A DNA stretch of 63,209 nucleotides from Paenibacillus eucommiae (GTDB lineage Bacteria > Bacillota > Bacilli > Paenibacillales > NBRC-103111): positions 1 through 63,209 of the forward strand of contig NZ_JAGGLB010000045.1 in the NCBI RefSeq assembly GCF_017874215.1, given 5' to 3'. Made by a program: the position numbers and the translations under genes. The first letter of the stretch is position 1; each line of letters starts with the position of its first letter. The notes below the pieces were generated by a model. That model saw only the letters and a list, made by a program, of their open reading frames with translations, was not told the DNA's origin and ran no database searches. This document shows, piece after piece, positions 27,612 to 37,200 of this stretch.

Positions 27612-27883
27612 TACTTAATGGCTTCTTTTAGCTTGTTACCCGCTTTGAAAGCAGGAACTTTGGATTCTGGGATCGTAATAGCGGTGCCCGTTTGCGGGTT
27701 GCGGCCGGTACGGCCGGAACGCTTGCGGGTTTCGAAAGTGCCAAAGCCGATTAACTGCACTTTATCGCCCGATGACAAGGCGTCAGTCACTTCTCCTAAA
27801 AAGCTGTTTAGTACGGACTCTACGTCCTTCTTAGTCAGGCCACTTTTCGTAGCGATGTTGTTAATTAAGTCTGTTTTGTTCAT
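27611..27883 (-). CDS. hup: DNA-binding protein HU
   Basis: Nucleoid protein that bends DNA. The 90-residue sequence is typical: MNKTDLINNIATKSGLTKKD, GFGTFETRKRSGRTGRNPQT, IPESKVPAFKAGNKLK. GGAGG lies 9 nt before the ATG. B. subtilis has its HU gene elsewhere; here HU lies between mazG and rqcP, an order common in other Firmicutes. Confidence 0.96.
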   Translation of the reverse strand: MNKTDLINNIATKSGLTKKDVESVLNSFLGEVTDALSSGDKVQLIGFGTFETRKRSGRTGRNPQTGTAITIPESKVPAFKAGNKLKEAIK

Positions 27884-27978
27884 AGGTTTTCGTTACCTCC
27901 TAAATGTGTGTACAAGATCTTAAACTTTGAACCTTACACATGAATATGTATTCTTTCTTTTTCAGCAAAATCCTGCCA

Positions 27979-29502
27979 TCAAGTTTGATTTTTTACAATT
28001 TTTTTTGCTTCCTGCCAATAAGTTTCCAGCTCTGGTAACCCAGTCTGCTCAAAAGAAAGGCCTTTTAAACGTAACTGCTGCTCAATATAGGAAAATCTCT
28101 GGAAAAATTTTGCGTTGGTGAAAGCCAGTGCTTCTTCAGGATCAATATTTAAAAAGCGGGCCAGGTTCACGATAGTAAACAGCAGATCTCCCAGCTCTTC
28201 CTTCTGATGCTCCACAGCCTCTGACGTCCCGGCTGATCCACTGCCTGCGTCATGGCCTACTGCCTCCTGCAGCTCGCGAAGCTCCTCTTCCACTTTTTCG
28301 AACACACCTTTAATTTCTGTCCAGTCAAAACCAACGCTAGCGGCTTTCTTCTGCAACTTCCAAGCCTTCATCAAGCCAGGCAAATCCCGCGGAACTCCGG
28401 ATAACACGGATAAATGTGCAACGTCCACCCCTTTCTCCCGCTTCTCCTCTGCTTTCATCTCATTCCAATTCGCGAGCGCCTCTTCTACATTACCCGCTTT
28501 ATTCCGTCCGAAAACATGTGGATGACGACGAATCAGCTTCTCGTTAAGCTTTTCAATAACATCAAATATCGTGAAGGCTCCGGTCTCCTCCTCGATCTGG
28601 GAGTGCAGCATAGCCTGAAGCATCAGATCACCCAGCTCCTCACACATGGCCGTTGGATCATCATCATCGATAGTTTCCAGTACTTCATATGTTTCTTCAA
28701 TGAGGTTTTTGCGAAGACTGGCATGCGTTTGTTCACGATCCCACGGGCAACCGTCAGGACTGCGCAAAATGCCGACAATTTCATGCAAACGTGCAAAAGA
28801 ACGATTATGCGGCTCCTCACGTTCACTGCGCGGCACCCACACTAAAGAGAGATTCCCAAACCCCTGAACCCGGTCCAGCTCGTAAAGAGGAACCTCTATT
28901 TGCTTTTCTTGTCCAGCCACACCAAGTGCATGCCCCACTACGACTGTATAATCGTCAGGATACACCTCCATTAAGCTAAGCTTAACCTCGGAAGCCGTAT
29001 AGGTATCATAGACTTGTCCAATGACTGTATGCAGCAGCGGATTGAAGCAGTAACGATTCAGACTCGTTGCATCTAGCAATTGAAAGCCTTCGATAGGATC
29101 AATTCCAAAACTCAAAAAAGCCTGGTCCAGAAAGCTTTCACCACCAAGCAGCTCTAGCGAAACATTGTCCTGCGAACATTTTTGCTTTAAAAGCTGCACA
29201 GTAAGCTCAGCAACCATCGGATGGCCAGGAACCCCGTAGACGATTTCCATCTGACGGCTCTTGGCAATGGCTATCAGCTCATTCGCAATTGCCTCATACA
29301 CCTCTTCAAACTGATCATGGGCCTCATAGAGCTTATCAAAGGTCTCATAGCGAATCTTGTTCTCGTCCAGAAAGCGAACCACAGGATGCTCTTGCGTACG
29401 CAGATAAAGCCCTGAGGCGCTCTGCAGCTTTTTCCATACACCCAGGGTGAGCTGATTTTCGTCACCAGTCCCTAAGCCAACCACCGTTATTTGTGGTGCC
29501 AT
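27979..29502 (-). CDS. mazG: tetrapyrrole methylase-MazG fusion (YabN-like)
   Basis: A 507-residue two-domain protein. Residues 1-220 form a tetrapyrrole (SAM-dependent) methylase domain (VVGLGTGDENQLTLG, VYGVPGHPMVAE), and residues 240-490 a MazG nucleoside triphosphate pyrophosphohydrolase with LRKNLIEETYEVLETI and EELGDLMLQAMLH metal-binding motifs and a second, weaker repeat (EEVEEELRELQEA, EELGDLLFTIVN). MazG hydrolyses non-canonical NTPs; the function of the fused methylase domain is not known. Same fusion as B. subtilis YabN. Confidence 0.93.
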   Translation of the reverse strand: MAPQITVVGLGTGDENQLTLGVWKKLQSASGLYLRTQEHPVVRFLDENKIRYETFDKLYEAHDQFEEVYEAIANELIAIAKSRQMEIVYGVPGHPMVAELTVQLLKQKCSQDNVSLELLGGESFLDQAFLSFGIDPIEGFQLLDATSLNRYCFNPLLHTVIGQVYDTYTASEVKLSLMEVYPDDYTVVVGHALGVAGQEKQIEVPLYELDRVQGFGNLSLVWVPRSEREEPHNRSFARLHEIVGILRSPDGCPWDREQTHASLRKNLIEETYEVLETIDDDDPTAMCEELGDLMLQAMLHSQIEEETGAFTIFDVIEKLNEKLIRRHPHVFGRNKAGNVEEALANWNEMKAEEKREKGVDVAHLSVLSGVPRDLPGLMKAWKLQKKAASVGFDWTEIKGVFEKVEEELRELQEAVGHDAGSGSAGTSEAVEHQKEELGDLLFTIVNLARFLNIDPEEALAFTNAKFFQRFSYIEQQLRLKGLSFEQTGLPELETYWQEAKKIVKNQT

Positions 29503-29572
29503 TTGTTATTCCTCCTTGTATTTTGCAAAGCTTGTTAATATGTATATTAAATCACGCGGCTTCCGAAAGCCA

Positions 29573-29621
29573 AATATCACAGGCCAATATCATAGCGTTA
29601 AATATCATAAGGACAATATCT
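29573..29621. repeat. AATATCA tandem repeat, four units
   Basis: AATATCA at 29573, 29586 and 29601 and AATATCT at 29615, period 13-15 nt, in the 224-bp gap between spoVB-type and mazG genes. The same gap has two copies of GGGAGTAACCCC on the minus strand (about 29645-29656 and 29724-29735), the second of which contains the stop codon of the spoVB-type gene. Confidence 0.6.
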
Positions 29622-29726
29622 TAAGGTCAAGACCAGGGGGAACAGGGGTTACTCCCCAATCCGAAGCGGACAAATGTAGGCGGAAAACAAAACACATTTG
29701 GCTGGCTCAACCTGACAACATTGGGG

Positions 29727-31418
29727 TTACTCCCTGGCCTTGGGCAGCAGCTTATATTTAGTCAGGATCGGCGTGACCTTCCGATCCAGCTGCGGAAACA
29801 GCCGCAGGTCCTCCCGGCTGATGCTGCCGCTGCGCAGCAGCACTACTACGTAGCAGGCTGCGCCGCCTGCTACGCACAGGAGAGCGATGGCGCTGTACGC
29901 CCATCGCTCCGGCGGCAGGAGCCAAGCCGGCACGGCCTTGGCTCCTAGCTGCAGCGCTGCGAGGCAGCCGCCCATAAGGCCCACGGCCAACGTGGGCCCC
30001 GCGGCGTACTGCCGCAGCGCAAAGCGCGCACCGGTGCAGCGTGCCGCCTGCACCAGCGTTAGCCCCGCCGCAGCGGCGAAGGCTATGACCGCGCTAAGCG
30101 CGGCGCCTTCGATGCCCCAGCGGGGCATGAGCAGCACATTGCCGAGTGCTTTCAGCACGATGGCAAGGAGCAGGCTCAGCGCGGGCGTACGCACCGCGCC
30201 GATGCCTTGCAGCACACTGCCTGAGACAGTGTTCAGAGCACTGAACAAAGCCGTGAAGGCTATGATCGCCATCGCCCAAGACGCTTCGTCCGTCTTGTAC
30301 AGCATGATGTTAATCGGCACGGCCGCAAAAGCAAGCCCAAACGAGGCCGCCAAGCCGACCATCCAGGTCAGCCTGACAGACAGCTCAGTCCGGCTGCGTA
30401 TCAAAGCCGTCTGCCCCTTAGCCTTAGCTTCCGCGATAGCAGGAACAAGCGCTACAGACATCGCCGAGACAATCATCGCTACGAGCTGGACCAGTGGAAG
30501 TCCACGATTGTAGAGTCCGAACTGCCGCATTGCCTCAGCTTCCGAAAAAGGTGACACAGCCAAAAGGCGAGGCATCGTGAAGGTATCCACCAGCGTTAAA
30601 ATAGGTACAGCAATCGTTCCTAGACAGATAGGTATCGCATATGCTGTAATCTGTTTAACCAACCTCCATGTGGATACCCCTTGGATAGTCCCCACCGCTG
30701 CCTTTTCCAAAGTCGCGCGTTCTTTCTTTCTTTCCAAGGCTCCCCGGCGCCAATAAAACAACATTACAGCCAGCCCGGCCGCTGCTCCTGTAACAGCCCC
30801 AAAGGTTGCACCAGCTGCAATCCAGTCCAATGAATATTCGAAAGAGACGAAATAAAGCAATAATGCTACCATCGTTATGACACGCACAAGCTGCTCCAGC
30901 ACCTGGGAAACAGCCGTCGGCTTCATATTCTGATAGCCTTGAAAGTATCCTCGCAGCACCGCCATCACAGGAGTAAGCAGCAGCGCAAAAGACACACTAC
31001 GGATTGCCCGTTCCGTCTGCGAAATCCCGATCCATGCCGCAAGCTTATCCGCACCAAAATAAAGCAGCAGAAAAAAAACCAGCCCGCTCCCAAACAACAA
31101 CAGCGAAGAAATCTTTACAATTCGCTTAGCGCCCTGGAAATCGCCAACAGCGGCCCTTTCCGACACAAATTTCGACACGGTAATTGGAAATCCCGCCGTT
31201 GCCAGGAAAAGAATGAGTATATACAAGGGATAAACAGCGTTATATATGCCAAAAGCACCATCTCCAGCCATATTTTGCAAGGGAATCTTCTGCAGAGTGC
31301 CCAGCAGCTTGGAGACTATAGCTGCCCCAGCTAGGAGTACGGTACCTTGCAAAAGCTTTGACCCGCTGTATGGTAAATCTTTGTCAGATTTAGTCGTATT
31401 TGACTTACTTTCTTTCAT
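29727..31418 (-). CDS. MATE/MviN-type polysaccharide or lipid flippase (SpoVB/YabM family)
   Basis: A 563-residue protein with about 14 membrane segments of the polysaccharide transporter/SpoVB family (LLQGTVLLAGAAIVSKLLG, LQKIPLQNMAGDGAFGIYN, GYFQGYQNMKPTAVSQVLEQ). Position between spoVT and mazG is that of B. subtilis yabM. It likely moves a lipid-linked precursor across the membrane, possibly for spore cortex or wall. The start has no good ribosome site, and GGAGG lies 28 nt upstream. The 3' half of the gene (about 29800-30300) is visibly richer in G+C than the 5' half. Confidence 0.87.
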   Translation of the reverse strand: MKESKSNTTKSDKDLPYSGSKLLQGTVLLAGAAIVSKLLGTLQKIPLQNMAGDGAFGIYNAVYPLYILILFLATAGFPITVSKFVSERAAVGDFQGAKRIVKISSLLLFGSGLVFFLLLYFGADKLAAWIGISQTERAIRSVSFALLLTPVMAVLRGYFQGYQNMKPTAVSQVLEQLVRVITMVALLLYFVSFEYSLDWIAAGATFGAVTGAAAGLAVMLFYWRRGALERKKERATLEKAAVGTIQGVSTWRLVKQITAYAIPICLGTIAVPILTLVDTFTMPRLLAVSPFSEAEAMRQFGLYNRGLPLVQLVAMIVSAMSVALVPAIAEAKAKGQTALIRSRTELSVRLTWMVGLAASFGLAFAAVPINIMLYKTDEASWAMAIIAFTALFSALNTVSGSVLQGIGAVRTPALSLLLAIVLKALGNVLLMPRWGIEGAALSAVIAFAAAAGLTLVQAARCTGARFALRQYAAGPTLAVGLMGGCLAALQLGAKAVPAWLLPPERWAYSAIALLCVAGGAACYVVVLLRSGSISREDLRLFPQLDRKVTPILTKYKLLPKARE

Positions 31419-31456
31419 TGTCTTACGGATATTACCGCCCCTCTCATCCTCCAGCG

Positions 31457-31550
<94 letters not shown>

Positions 31551-31608
31551 TTGTAGCTTGCGGCTTGCCATATGTACACTGATTATAACGAATTTCTAAG
31601 ATTCCTAC

Positions 31609-31655
31609 AAAAAAAGCTTCCCCTTCGCAGATTTCAATCCACGGTGAGGAAGCTT
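31609..31655 (-). terminator. terminator after spoVT
   Basis: Minus strand AAGCTTCCTC ... GGGGAAGCTT followed by seven T; one mismatch in the stem and a long loop of about 20 nt. Confidence 0.6.
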
Positions 31656-31678
31656 CCTTATGCCAATTACAAAAAACG

Positions 31679-32221
31679 CTATTGTTCCATTTGCTTAGCT
31701 AAAAATCCTGCAGCTGTTTCCACCATCTTCTGTTCCATTTGTCCCATTTTCACGTTCTCGCCCTTGCTGACCAGCACGACAGATCCGATAGGGTCTCCAC
31801 CAGCAATGATTGGCGCCGCTACGTAAGAACCGTAAGTCTCTGATACATCCTTAATAATCTCGTACTCACCCGATCCGCTGTCCATGACCGTTTTTCTGCT
31901 CTCCATACAAGCTTCCAAGAGAGGGCCGATGGATTTGTCCAAATAGTCCTTCTTTGATCCGCCCGCCATAGCAATAATCGTGTCTCTGTCCGAAATCATA
32001 GTCAGGTGATTCGTGCTTTCAAAAAGCGACTCCGCGTATTCTTTGGCAAAATCACCCAGCTCCCCAATTGGAGAATATTTCTTAAGAATAACTTCTCCGT
32101 CACGATCAACGAATATTTCAAGCGGATCCCCCTCACGAATTCGTAATGTTCGACGAATTTCTTTCGGGATCACGACTCTTCCTAAATCATCTATCCGACG
32201 GACAATTCCAGTTGCTTTCAT
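31679..32221 (-). CDS. spoVT: stage V sporulation transcription factor SpoVT
   Basis: Forespore regulator that modulates sigma-G genes. The 180-residue protein has an AbrB-type swapped-hairpin DNA-binding domain (MKATGIVRRIDDLGRVVIPK, IRRTLRIREGDPLEIF) and a C-terminal GAF-like domain (about 60-178). GAGG lies 10 nt before the ATG. A sigma-G-type promoter lies upstream and a terminator downstream, so it is a single-gene unit. The paralogue AbrB is encoded at 54.0 kb. Confidence 0.96.
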   Translation of the reverse strand: MKATGIVRRIDDLGRVVIPKEIRRTLRIREGDPLEIFVDRDGEVILKKYSPIGELGDFAKEYAESLFESTNHLTMISDRDTIIAMAGGSKKDYLDKSIGPLLEACMESRKTVMDSGSGEYEIIKDVSETYGSYVAAPIIAGGDPIGSVVLVSKGENVKMGQMEQKMVETAAGFLAKQMEQ

Positions 32222-32287
32222 ACTCTAGATGCCTCACTTTCCTCTGAATAAGTTAGATACGACTTGAGGGAGCTCGATGTCTACCCA

Positions 32288-32318
32288 TAGTATTCTTCAG
32301 TTCCCATTAATCTATACA
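32288..32318 (-). promoter_or_regulatory. spoVT promoter, sigma-G type
   Basis: Minus strand TGTATA (32313-32318), 18-nt spacer, AATACTA (32288-32294), against the B. subtilis sigma-G consensus TGHATR-N18-CATWHTA: one mismatch. spoVT is a sigma-G gene in B. subtilis. Confidence 0.6.
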
Positions 32319-32399
32319 AAAGCTTCCTTATGATTAGCAATCATTTTACTTAAATTTCAAAAATTACCCGCCACCTCATATTTAACTGATAGGGTGCCA

Positions 32400-32484
32400 A
32401 GCTACAATTTGGTCACACCCCCATTCTACCTGGCCATTCGCCCTGGTTCTTCTGAGTAAAGGGGATAGTGGAGATAATATAAGA
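32400..32484 (+). repeat. dispersed repeat, copy B1 (diverged AGCTACAAT module)
   Basis: Begins AGCTACAAT and ends TGAGTAAAGGGGATAGTGGA...ATAAG; both ends match copies A and C, while the middle has diverged. Part of the 873-bp spoVT to prsA gap, which is almost wholly repeat material. Confidence 0.55.
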
Positions 32485-32544
32485 ATAAACACTTTGCGGC
32501 GTCCTTTGAGGTCCGTGTTCGTGACGTGGGAGCGTTGCGGAGGT

Positions 32545-32655
32545 AAGGGGTGTGGCTACAGCCGCTGTTAAAGATTTGTTCCCTTAGGATATAAATGAGG
32601 AGGTAGGAACAAATCTTTAAAGGCGGACGCTACCGCTCTTCCACCCACACCCCTT
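32545..32655. repeat. long imperfect inverted repeat (hairpin module)
   Basis: Outer arms AAGGGGTGTGG (32545-32555) and CCACACCCCTT (32645-32655); inner arms of 15 perfect bases, TTAAAGATTTGTTCC (32568-32582) and its complement (32606-32620), with a 23-nt loop. The left arm core CTGTTAAAGA is also present at 62.85 kb in the sister element. No transposase is near, so this is not an IS end pair that I can recognise. Confidence 0.75.
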
Positions 32656-32665
32656 CCCACTCTTT

Positions 32666-32716
32666 AGCTACAATCACACGAACACCAAGCTCAAACGGAC
32701 TGCCATCAAAGCGGTC
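32666..32716 (+). repeat. dispersed repeat, copy B2 (AGCTACAAT module, 5' half)
   Basis: AGCTACAATCACACGAACAC, then GCTCAAACGGACTGCCA: nearly identical to the first half of copies A (22329) and C (62681). It directly follows the long hairpin module and precedes the palindrome array. Confidence 0.75.
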
Positions 32717-32753
32717 AAAGGCACGTGGAAGAAAAATGGAGAAGTTCTGCTAC

Positions 32754-32942
32754 TTAACGATGTTTTTCATCGCTAAAAGTACCAGATCGTCTCTACAACC
32801 TTACTTTAACGATGAAAAAACATCGTTAAAATCCCTTTCAACCACCCACAGAGGCCATTCGTCCACTTTTAACGATGAAAATCATCACTAACGTGACGAA
32901 TTGACCTGGGACACTCGCTTTAACGATGAAAAACATCGTTAA
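32754..32942. repeat. palindrome array, four units (TTAACGATG...CATCGTTAA)
   Basis: Four 23-24 nt palindromes, TTAACGATG + 5 or 6 A/T + CATCGTTAA (or close variants), at 32754-32776, 32806-32829, 32869-32891 and 32920-32942. Start-to-start distances are 52, 63 and 51 nt. The linker AAGTACCAGATCGTCTCTAC after unit 1 is repeated in close form at 62954. Each unit can fold as a 9-bp hairpin. The array is not followed by cas genes. Confidence 0.85.
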
Positions 32943-33043
32943 GTAGAGCACAGGTTCCATTCGGGGCTCGGGGGAGGCGGGCTGCTCCGGGGTATCCCTC
33001 TTTTATACTTTTGCACTGTAAAGCGCCCAAACTTTCTTAATAT

Positions 33044-33083
33044 ATAAAAAAACCAGGAGCCCTAATATTAGGGTATCCTGGTT
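33044..33083 (-). terminator. terminator after the PrsA-like gene
   Basis: Minus strand AACCAGGAtACCCTAAT then ATTAGGGcTCCTGGTT followed by TTTTT: a near-perfect 15-bp stem. Confidence 0.9.
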
Positions 33084-33094
33084 CTGAAATATAA

Positions 33095-34207
33095 TTACTT
33101 TGCTTCTGGTGAAGCGGCTGGGCTCGCTGCTGGACTTGCAGCAGGGCTAGCGGCTGGGCTAGCAGCCGGTGTAGGTACTGGTGTTGGTGTAGGAAGAGTG
33201 TTGGTTTCAATTAGACCTGGCAGCTCATTCTTATAGAAGTCGCTGAGTAATTGTTGACCTAACTGTTCCTTGAACTTGTCTTTTACTTCTTCAAGCGGTG
33301 TTGTTCCTCTGCTGGAAACCTTCATTACATGGTAACCGAAAGTAGTTTCAACCGGTTCACTAACTTCATTCAATGGAAGCTCCATAGTTGCTTCTTTGAA
33401 GCCCGGAACCCATTGGTTCACATTAGCATTTTCGTAAGTGCCGCCTTTTTCTTTAGAGCCAGGATCATCGGAAAACTCCTTGGCTAATGCCGCGAAATCT
33501 CCGCCTGCTTTCAGCTTGGCAACAACATCTTTAGCTATTTTGAGAGCTTCTTCTTTGGTGCGTAGTTCCTTTTTCGTTTCCTGATCGGTCAGACCGATAA
33601 GAATGTGGCTTACAGTAGCGATATCTAATTCATGATTGGCCAAACTCTTATCATAAGCTTCTTTCACTTGCTGATCGGTAACTTGGCTATCCACATACTT
33701 CATTGTATAGAAGGTAAGACGCATAAGTGACTCAATATCCTTGAGCTCTATGTTATTATCCTTCAATTGCTTGTCCATTCCGCCTTCTTGCTCAGCCATG
33801 TAAGCGGTGAATTGCTTGATTTGCTCCTCAACCAGCTTGTCCGCTTCAGCTTTAACTGTTGCATCCGCTTTGTCGGAATAAATCTTATAGACAATCAGCT
33901 GCTGGAGAATGTTTTGTTGAACCGTAGGATCCTGAGCATATTGTGCCAGGTTAGGATCAAGCATTTTGTTAACATTAACAAAAGAATCAAATTCAGCCCT
34001 AGTGACCTTGCCATTCTCTTTATAAGTGGCGATAACATCACCAGGCTCTCCAGTAGTAGGAGCAGGTGTCCCTGTTGCTGTATCCGTTGCTGCAGGTCCT
34101 GGTTCTTCAGTCTTCTTGCCGCACGCGCTTAGCGCGAATACGGCAATCATCAAGGCCACCAATGTAATAATCCATTTATTCTTATATATTTGTTTATTTT
34201 GCGACAT
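33095..34207 (-). CDS. PrsA-like foldase lipoprotein (parvulin PPIase)
   Basis: Extracytoplasmic lipoprotein helping exported proteins fold. The 370-residue protein has a signal peptide ending in the lipobox LSAC (Cys29), a Thr/Pro/Ala linker, a SurA-like N-terminal region and a parvulin domain (about 200-300: VSHILIG, FAALAKEFSDDPGSKEKGG, FGYHVMKV). The C terminus is a low-complexity tail of PTPTP and five AASP repeats. The start overlaps mfd by 14 nt with GGGAG upstream, so it is coupled to mfd, an arrangement absent from B. subtilis. Confidence 0.92.
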   Translation of the reverse strand: MSQNKQIYKNKWIITLVALMIAVFALSACGKKTEEPGPAATDTATGTPAPTTGEPGDVIATYKENGKVTRAEFDSFVNVNKMLDPNLAQYAQDPTVQQNILQQLIVYKIYSDKADATVKAEADKLVEEQIKQFTAYMAEQEGGMDKQLKDNNIELKDIESLMRLTFYTMKYVDSQVTDQQVKEAYDKSLANHELDIATVSHILIGLTDQETKKELRTKEEALKIAKDVVAKLKAGGDFAALAKEFSDDPGSKEKGGTYENANVNQWVPGFKEATMELPLNEVSEPVETTFGYHVMKVSSRGTTPLEEVKDKFKEQLGQQLLSDFYKNELPGLIETNTLPTPTPVPTPAASPAASPAASPAASPAASPEAK

Positions 34208-37200
34208 CTTGCAATTCTCCCTTCGTTTTTAAAGCCTCCTTGTATTGTACCAGAAACCGCTCCACTAAATCTATGGATGCTTCTGGCTGCAGCCCCTTGC
34301 AGCGGACAAGGATGTTAATATTAGCCCCCGCCACAAGCTTTACCCGGCCTTCAAAACGATTTGACAAGGTGAACAGCTTCTGTCCGTCAAGCTTGTCGTT
34401 CTGATCAGCATGCATCTTGATCTGGAAATCATCCCCTTTTTGGCTGATCGTTTCTATCCGGTATTCCGAACCGTATGATTTCAAACGAGCCACTGCTAAT
34501 AAATTATCCACAGCTTGAGGTAAGTCACCGAATCGATCTACAAGCTCCTCATGTAAATCCGCCGCCTCTTCAAGCGTACGAATTGCCGCTACCTTCTTGT
34601 AGATTTCAATTTTCTGCATGCTGTCATAGATGTAGTCTGAAGGTAAGTAGGCATCCAGATGAATATCGATCTGTGTATTCCATTCACGTTCCGGCGCTTT
34701 CTCTTCTCCACTCATTTCTAGCTTGCGCTGAGCAATTTCCTCAGCAAGCATTTGTGAGTACAGATCGAAGCCGACGGAAGCGATAAAACCATGCTGCTCC
34801 GCACCTAGTAAATTCCCAGCGCCGCGGATAGCCAAATCCCTCATCGCAATTTTAAACCCTGATCCTAATTCTGTAAACTCTTTTATCGCCTGCAGCCGTT
34901 TCTCCGCCACCTCAGTCAGCACCTTATCCCGCTGATAGGTAAAGTACGCATACGCGACACGATTCGAGCGTCCGACACGGCCGCGTAGCTGATACAACTG
35001 CGACAGGCCCATACGATCGGCATCATGGACAATCAGTGTGTTCACATTTGGAATATCAACGCCTGTTTCTATAATGCTCGTACTGACCAGTACATCATAC
35101 TCTCCATCCAGAAAATCAAGGATGGTTTTCTCGAGCTCCTGCTCGCTCATCTGACCGTGCGCAACCGCCACACGGGCTTCTGGAACGAGTGCAGAAATTT
35201 GATCGGCCATTTGATTAATCCCTTGTACACGATTGTACAGATAGTAAATCTGGCCCTCCCGGGCAAGCTCACGCTCAATCGCTTCCCTGACCAAGGTGAA
35301 GCCATGCTCGATCACATAGGTCTGTACGGGAAACCGATTTTCAGGTGGTGTCTCAATTACGGACAAGTCTCTTACTCCCAGCATGGACATATGCAAGGTC
35401 CGCGGAATTGGAGTAGCGGTAAGAGTCAGTACATCCACATTCGTTTTAAACCGCTTGAGCTTTTCTTTGTGGGAAACACCAAAACGCTGTTCCTCATCAA
35501 CAATGAGCAAGCCTAAATCCTTAAACTGCACATCCTGGGAAAGCAAACGATGGGTGCCAATGACAACATCGACTACGCCTTTCTTGACGCCCTTCATAAC
35601 CTCATTCTGTTCCTTCTTGGAACGGAAACGGCTGAGTACCTGGATATTAAAAGGATACCCTGAGAATCTTTCTCTAAAGGTCTCATAATGCTGCTGCGCC
35701 AAAATAGTCGTAGGGACCAGTACAGCCACCTGCTTGCCGTCAATAGCCGATTTAAAGGCAGCGCGGATAGCAACCTCAGTTTTACCATACCCCACGTCAC
35801 CGCAAAGCAAACGGTCCATTGGACGTGGTTTCTCCATATCCACCTTGATCTCCTCGATTGCTCTGAGCTGATCAGGGGTTTCATCGTATGGGAACATGCC
35901 CTCGAATTCGTTCTGGTAAGCACTATCCTGGCTGAAGCCATAACCTGTAGTTGCCTGGCGCTCGGCATAGAGCTTGATCAGCTCATCTGCGATATCCTTG
36001 ACAGAGGTTCGCACTTTGCCTTTAACCCTCGCCCACTCGGCTCCCCCGAGCTTGTATACCTTTGGCTCCTTTTCCTCGGAACCAACATACTTTTGAATCA
36101 ATTCAATCTGATCAATAGGGACAGAAAGCTTGTCGCCCCCGGCATAGACGATATGCAGATAATCCTTATGAATCCCGCTTACCTCTAACGTGCCTATACC
36201 TACATATTTACCGATTCCGTGATTAACATGAACGACATAATCGCCCACCTTGAGCTCTTGATAGCTTTTGATCCTCTCGGCATTCTCCAGCTTTTTTTCC
36301 ACCTTGCGGACTTTGCGCTGCTTCTGGGTAAAGATCTCCCCTTCCGTGATGACCACAAGATGGATAGATGGCAGCTCAAAACCCGTTTGCAGATTTCCGT
36401 CGACAATGACAGGCTCCTCAATCTGGTAGTCATGAAGGACCCGCTTGACGCGTTCTCTGCGCTCCTCGCCATTGGCCAGCAGAATGACATTGCTGCCATT
36501 TTTCTTCCAGCGCTCCATCTCCGATTTCAAGAGATTCATTTGACCGTGAAAGCTCTGCATGACGCGGCAGACGAAATTAACAATATTTTGTGGCTGAATG
36601 CCGCTCACCTGCCGTAAAAATAAGGACAAATAAAGCGTAGGGAAAGGCCTGCGGTGCAATAAAGTTTCGTAAGTTTTGGACAGCACAAATGCCGGCAAGC
36701 TCTTGCCTTCTTGGAGCGCATGAGTCATCCATTCCGCTTCATCGCGTTCCAACTGCTTTGCCGTTTCAAGAAGCCTTGCAGGTTCATCAACGATTAAGAC
36801 CGTATCCTGCGGCAAATAATCGAAGAGCGTATGTCTTTCCGGATACAACAAAGAAATATATTTGTACAAACCAGGAAAAGACTGCCCTTCACGCAGCAGT
36901 TCAACGTCGTGTGCAACAACTTCTAACAGCTTATCCTTCGCCTGCCGGTCAGACATCTTCTCAAGCTGTGCTTGCAGCAGCTCATAAGCGTGCTGGGCAG
37001 CTGACTGTAATCGCTTTCTATCAACGGGAATCTCTCTGCAAGGAGTAATTGTAATAGTTTCTAATTTATCAATGGAACGCTGATCACTAACATCGAAGGT
37101 TCTGATCGAATCCACTTCCACATCATACAGCTCAATGCGGACAGGCGAAGCAAAGGTCAATGGAAAAAAGTCAATAATTCCACCCCTGACGCTCATCTCA

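Noticed and set aside
32754..32942. CRISPR-like array (23-nt palindromic repeats with about 28-nt linkers)
   Set aside because: Linkers are partly shared between the two loci rather than unique, one gap is longer, repeats vary in sequence, and no cas genes are present.
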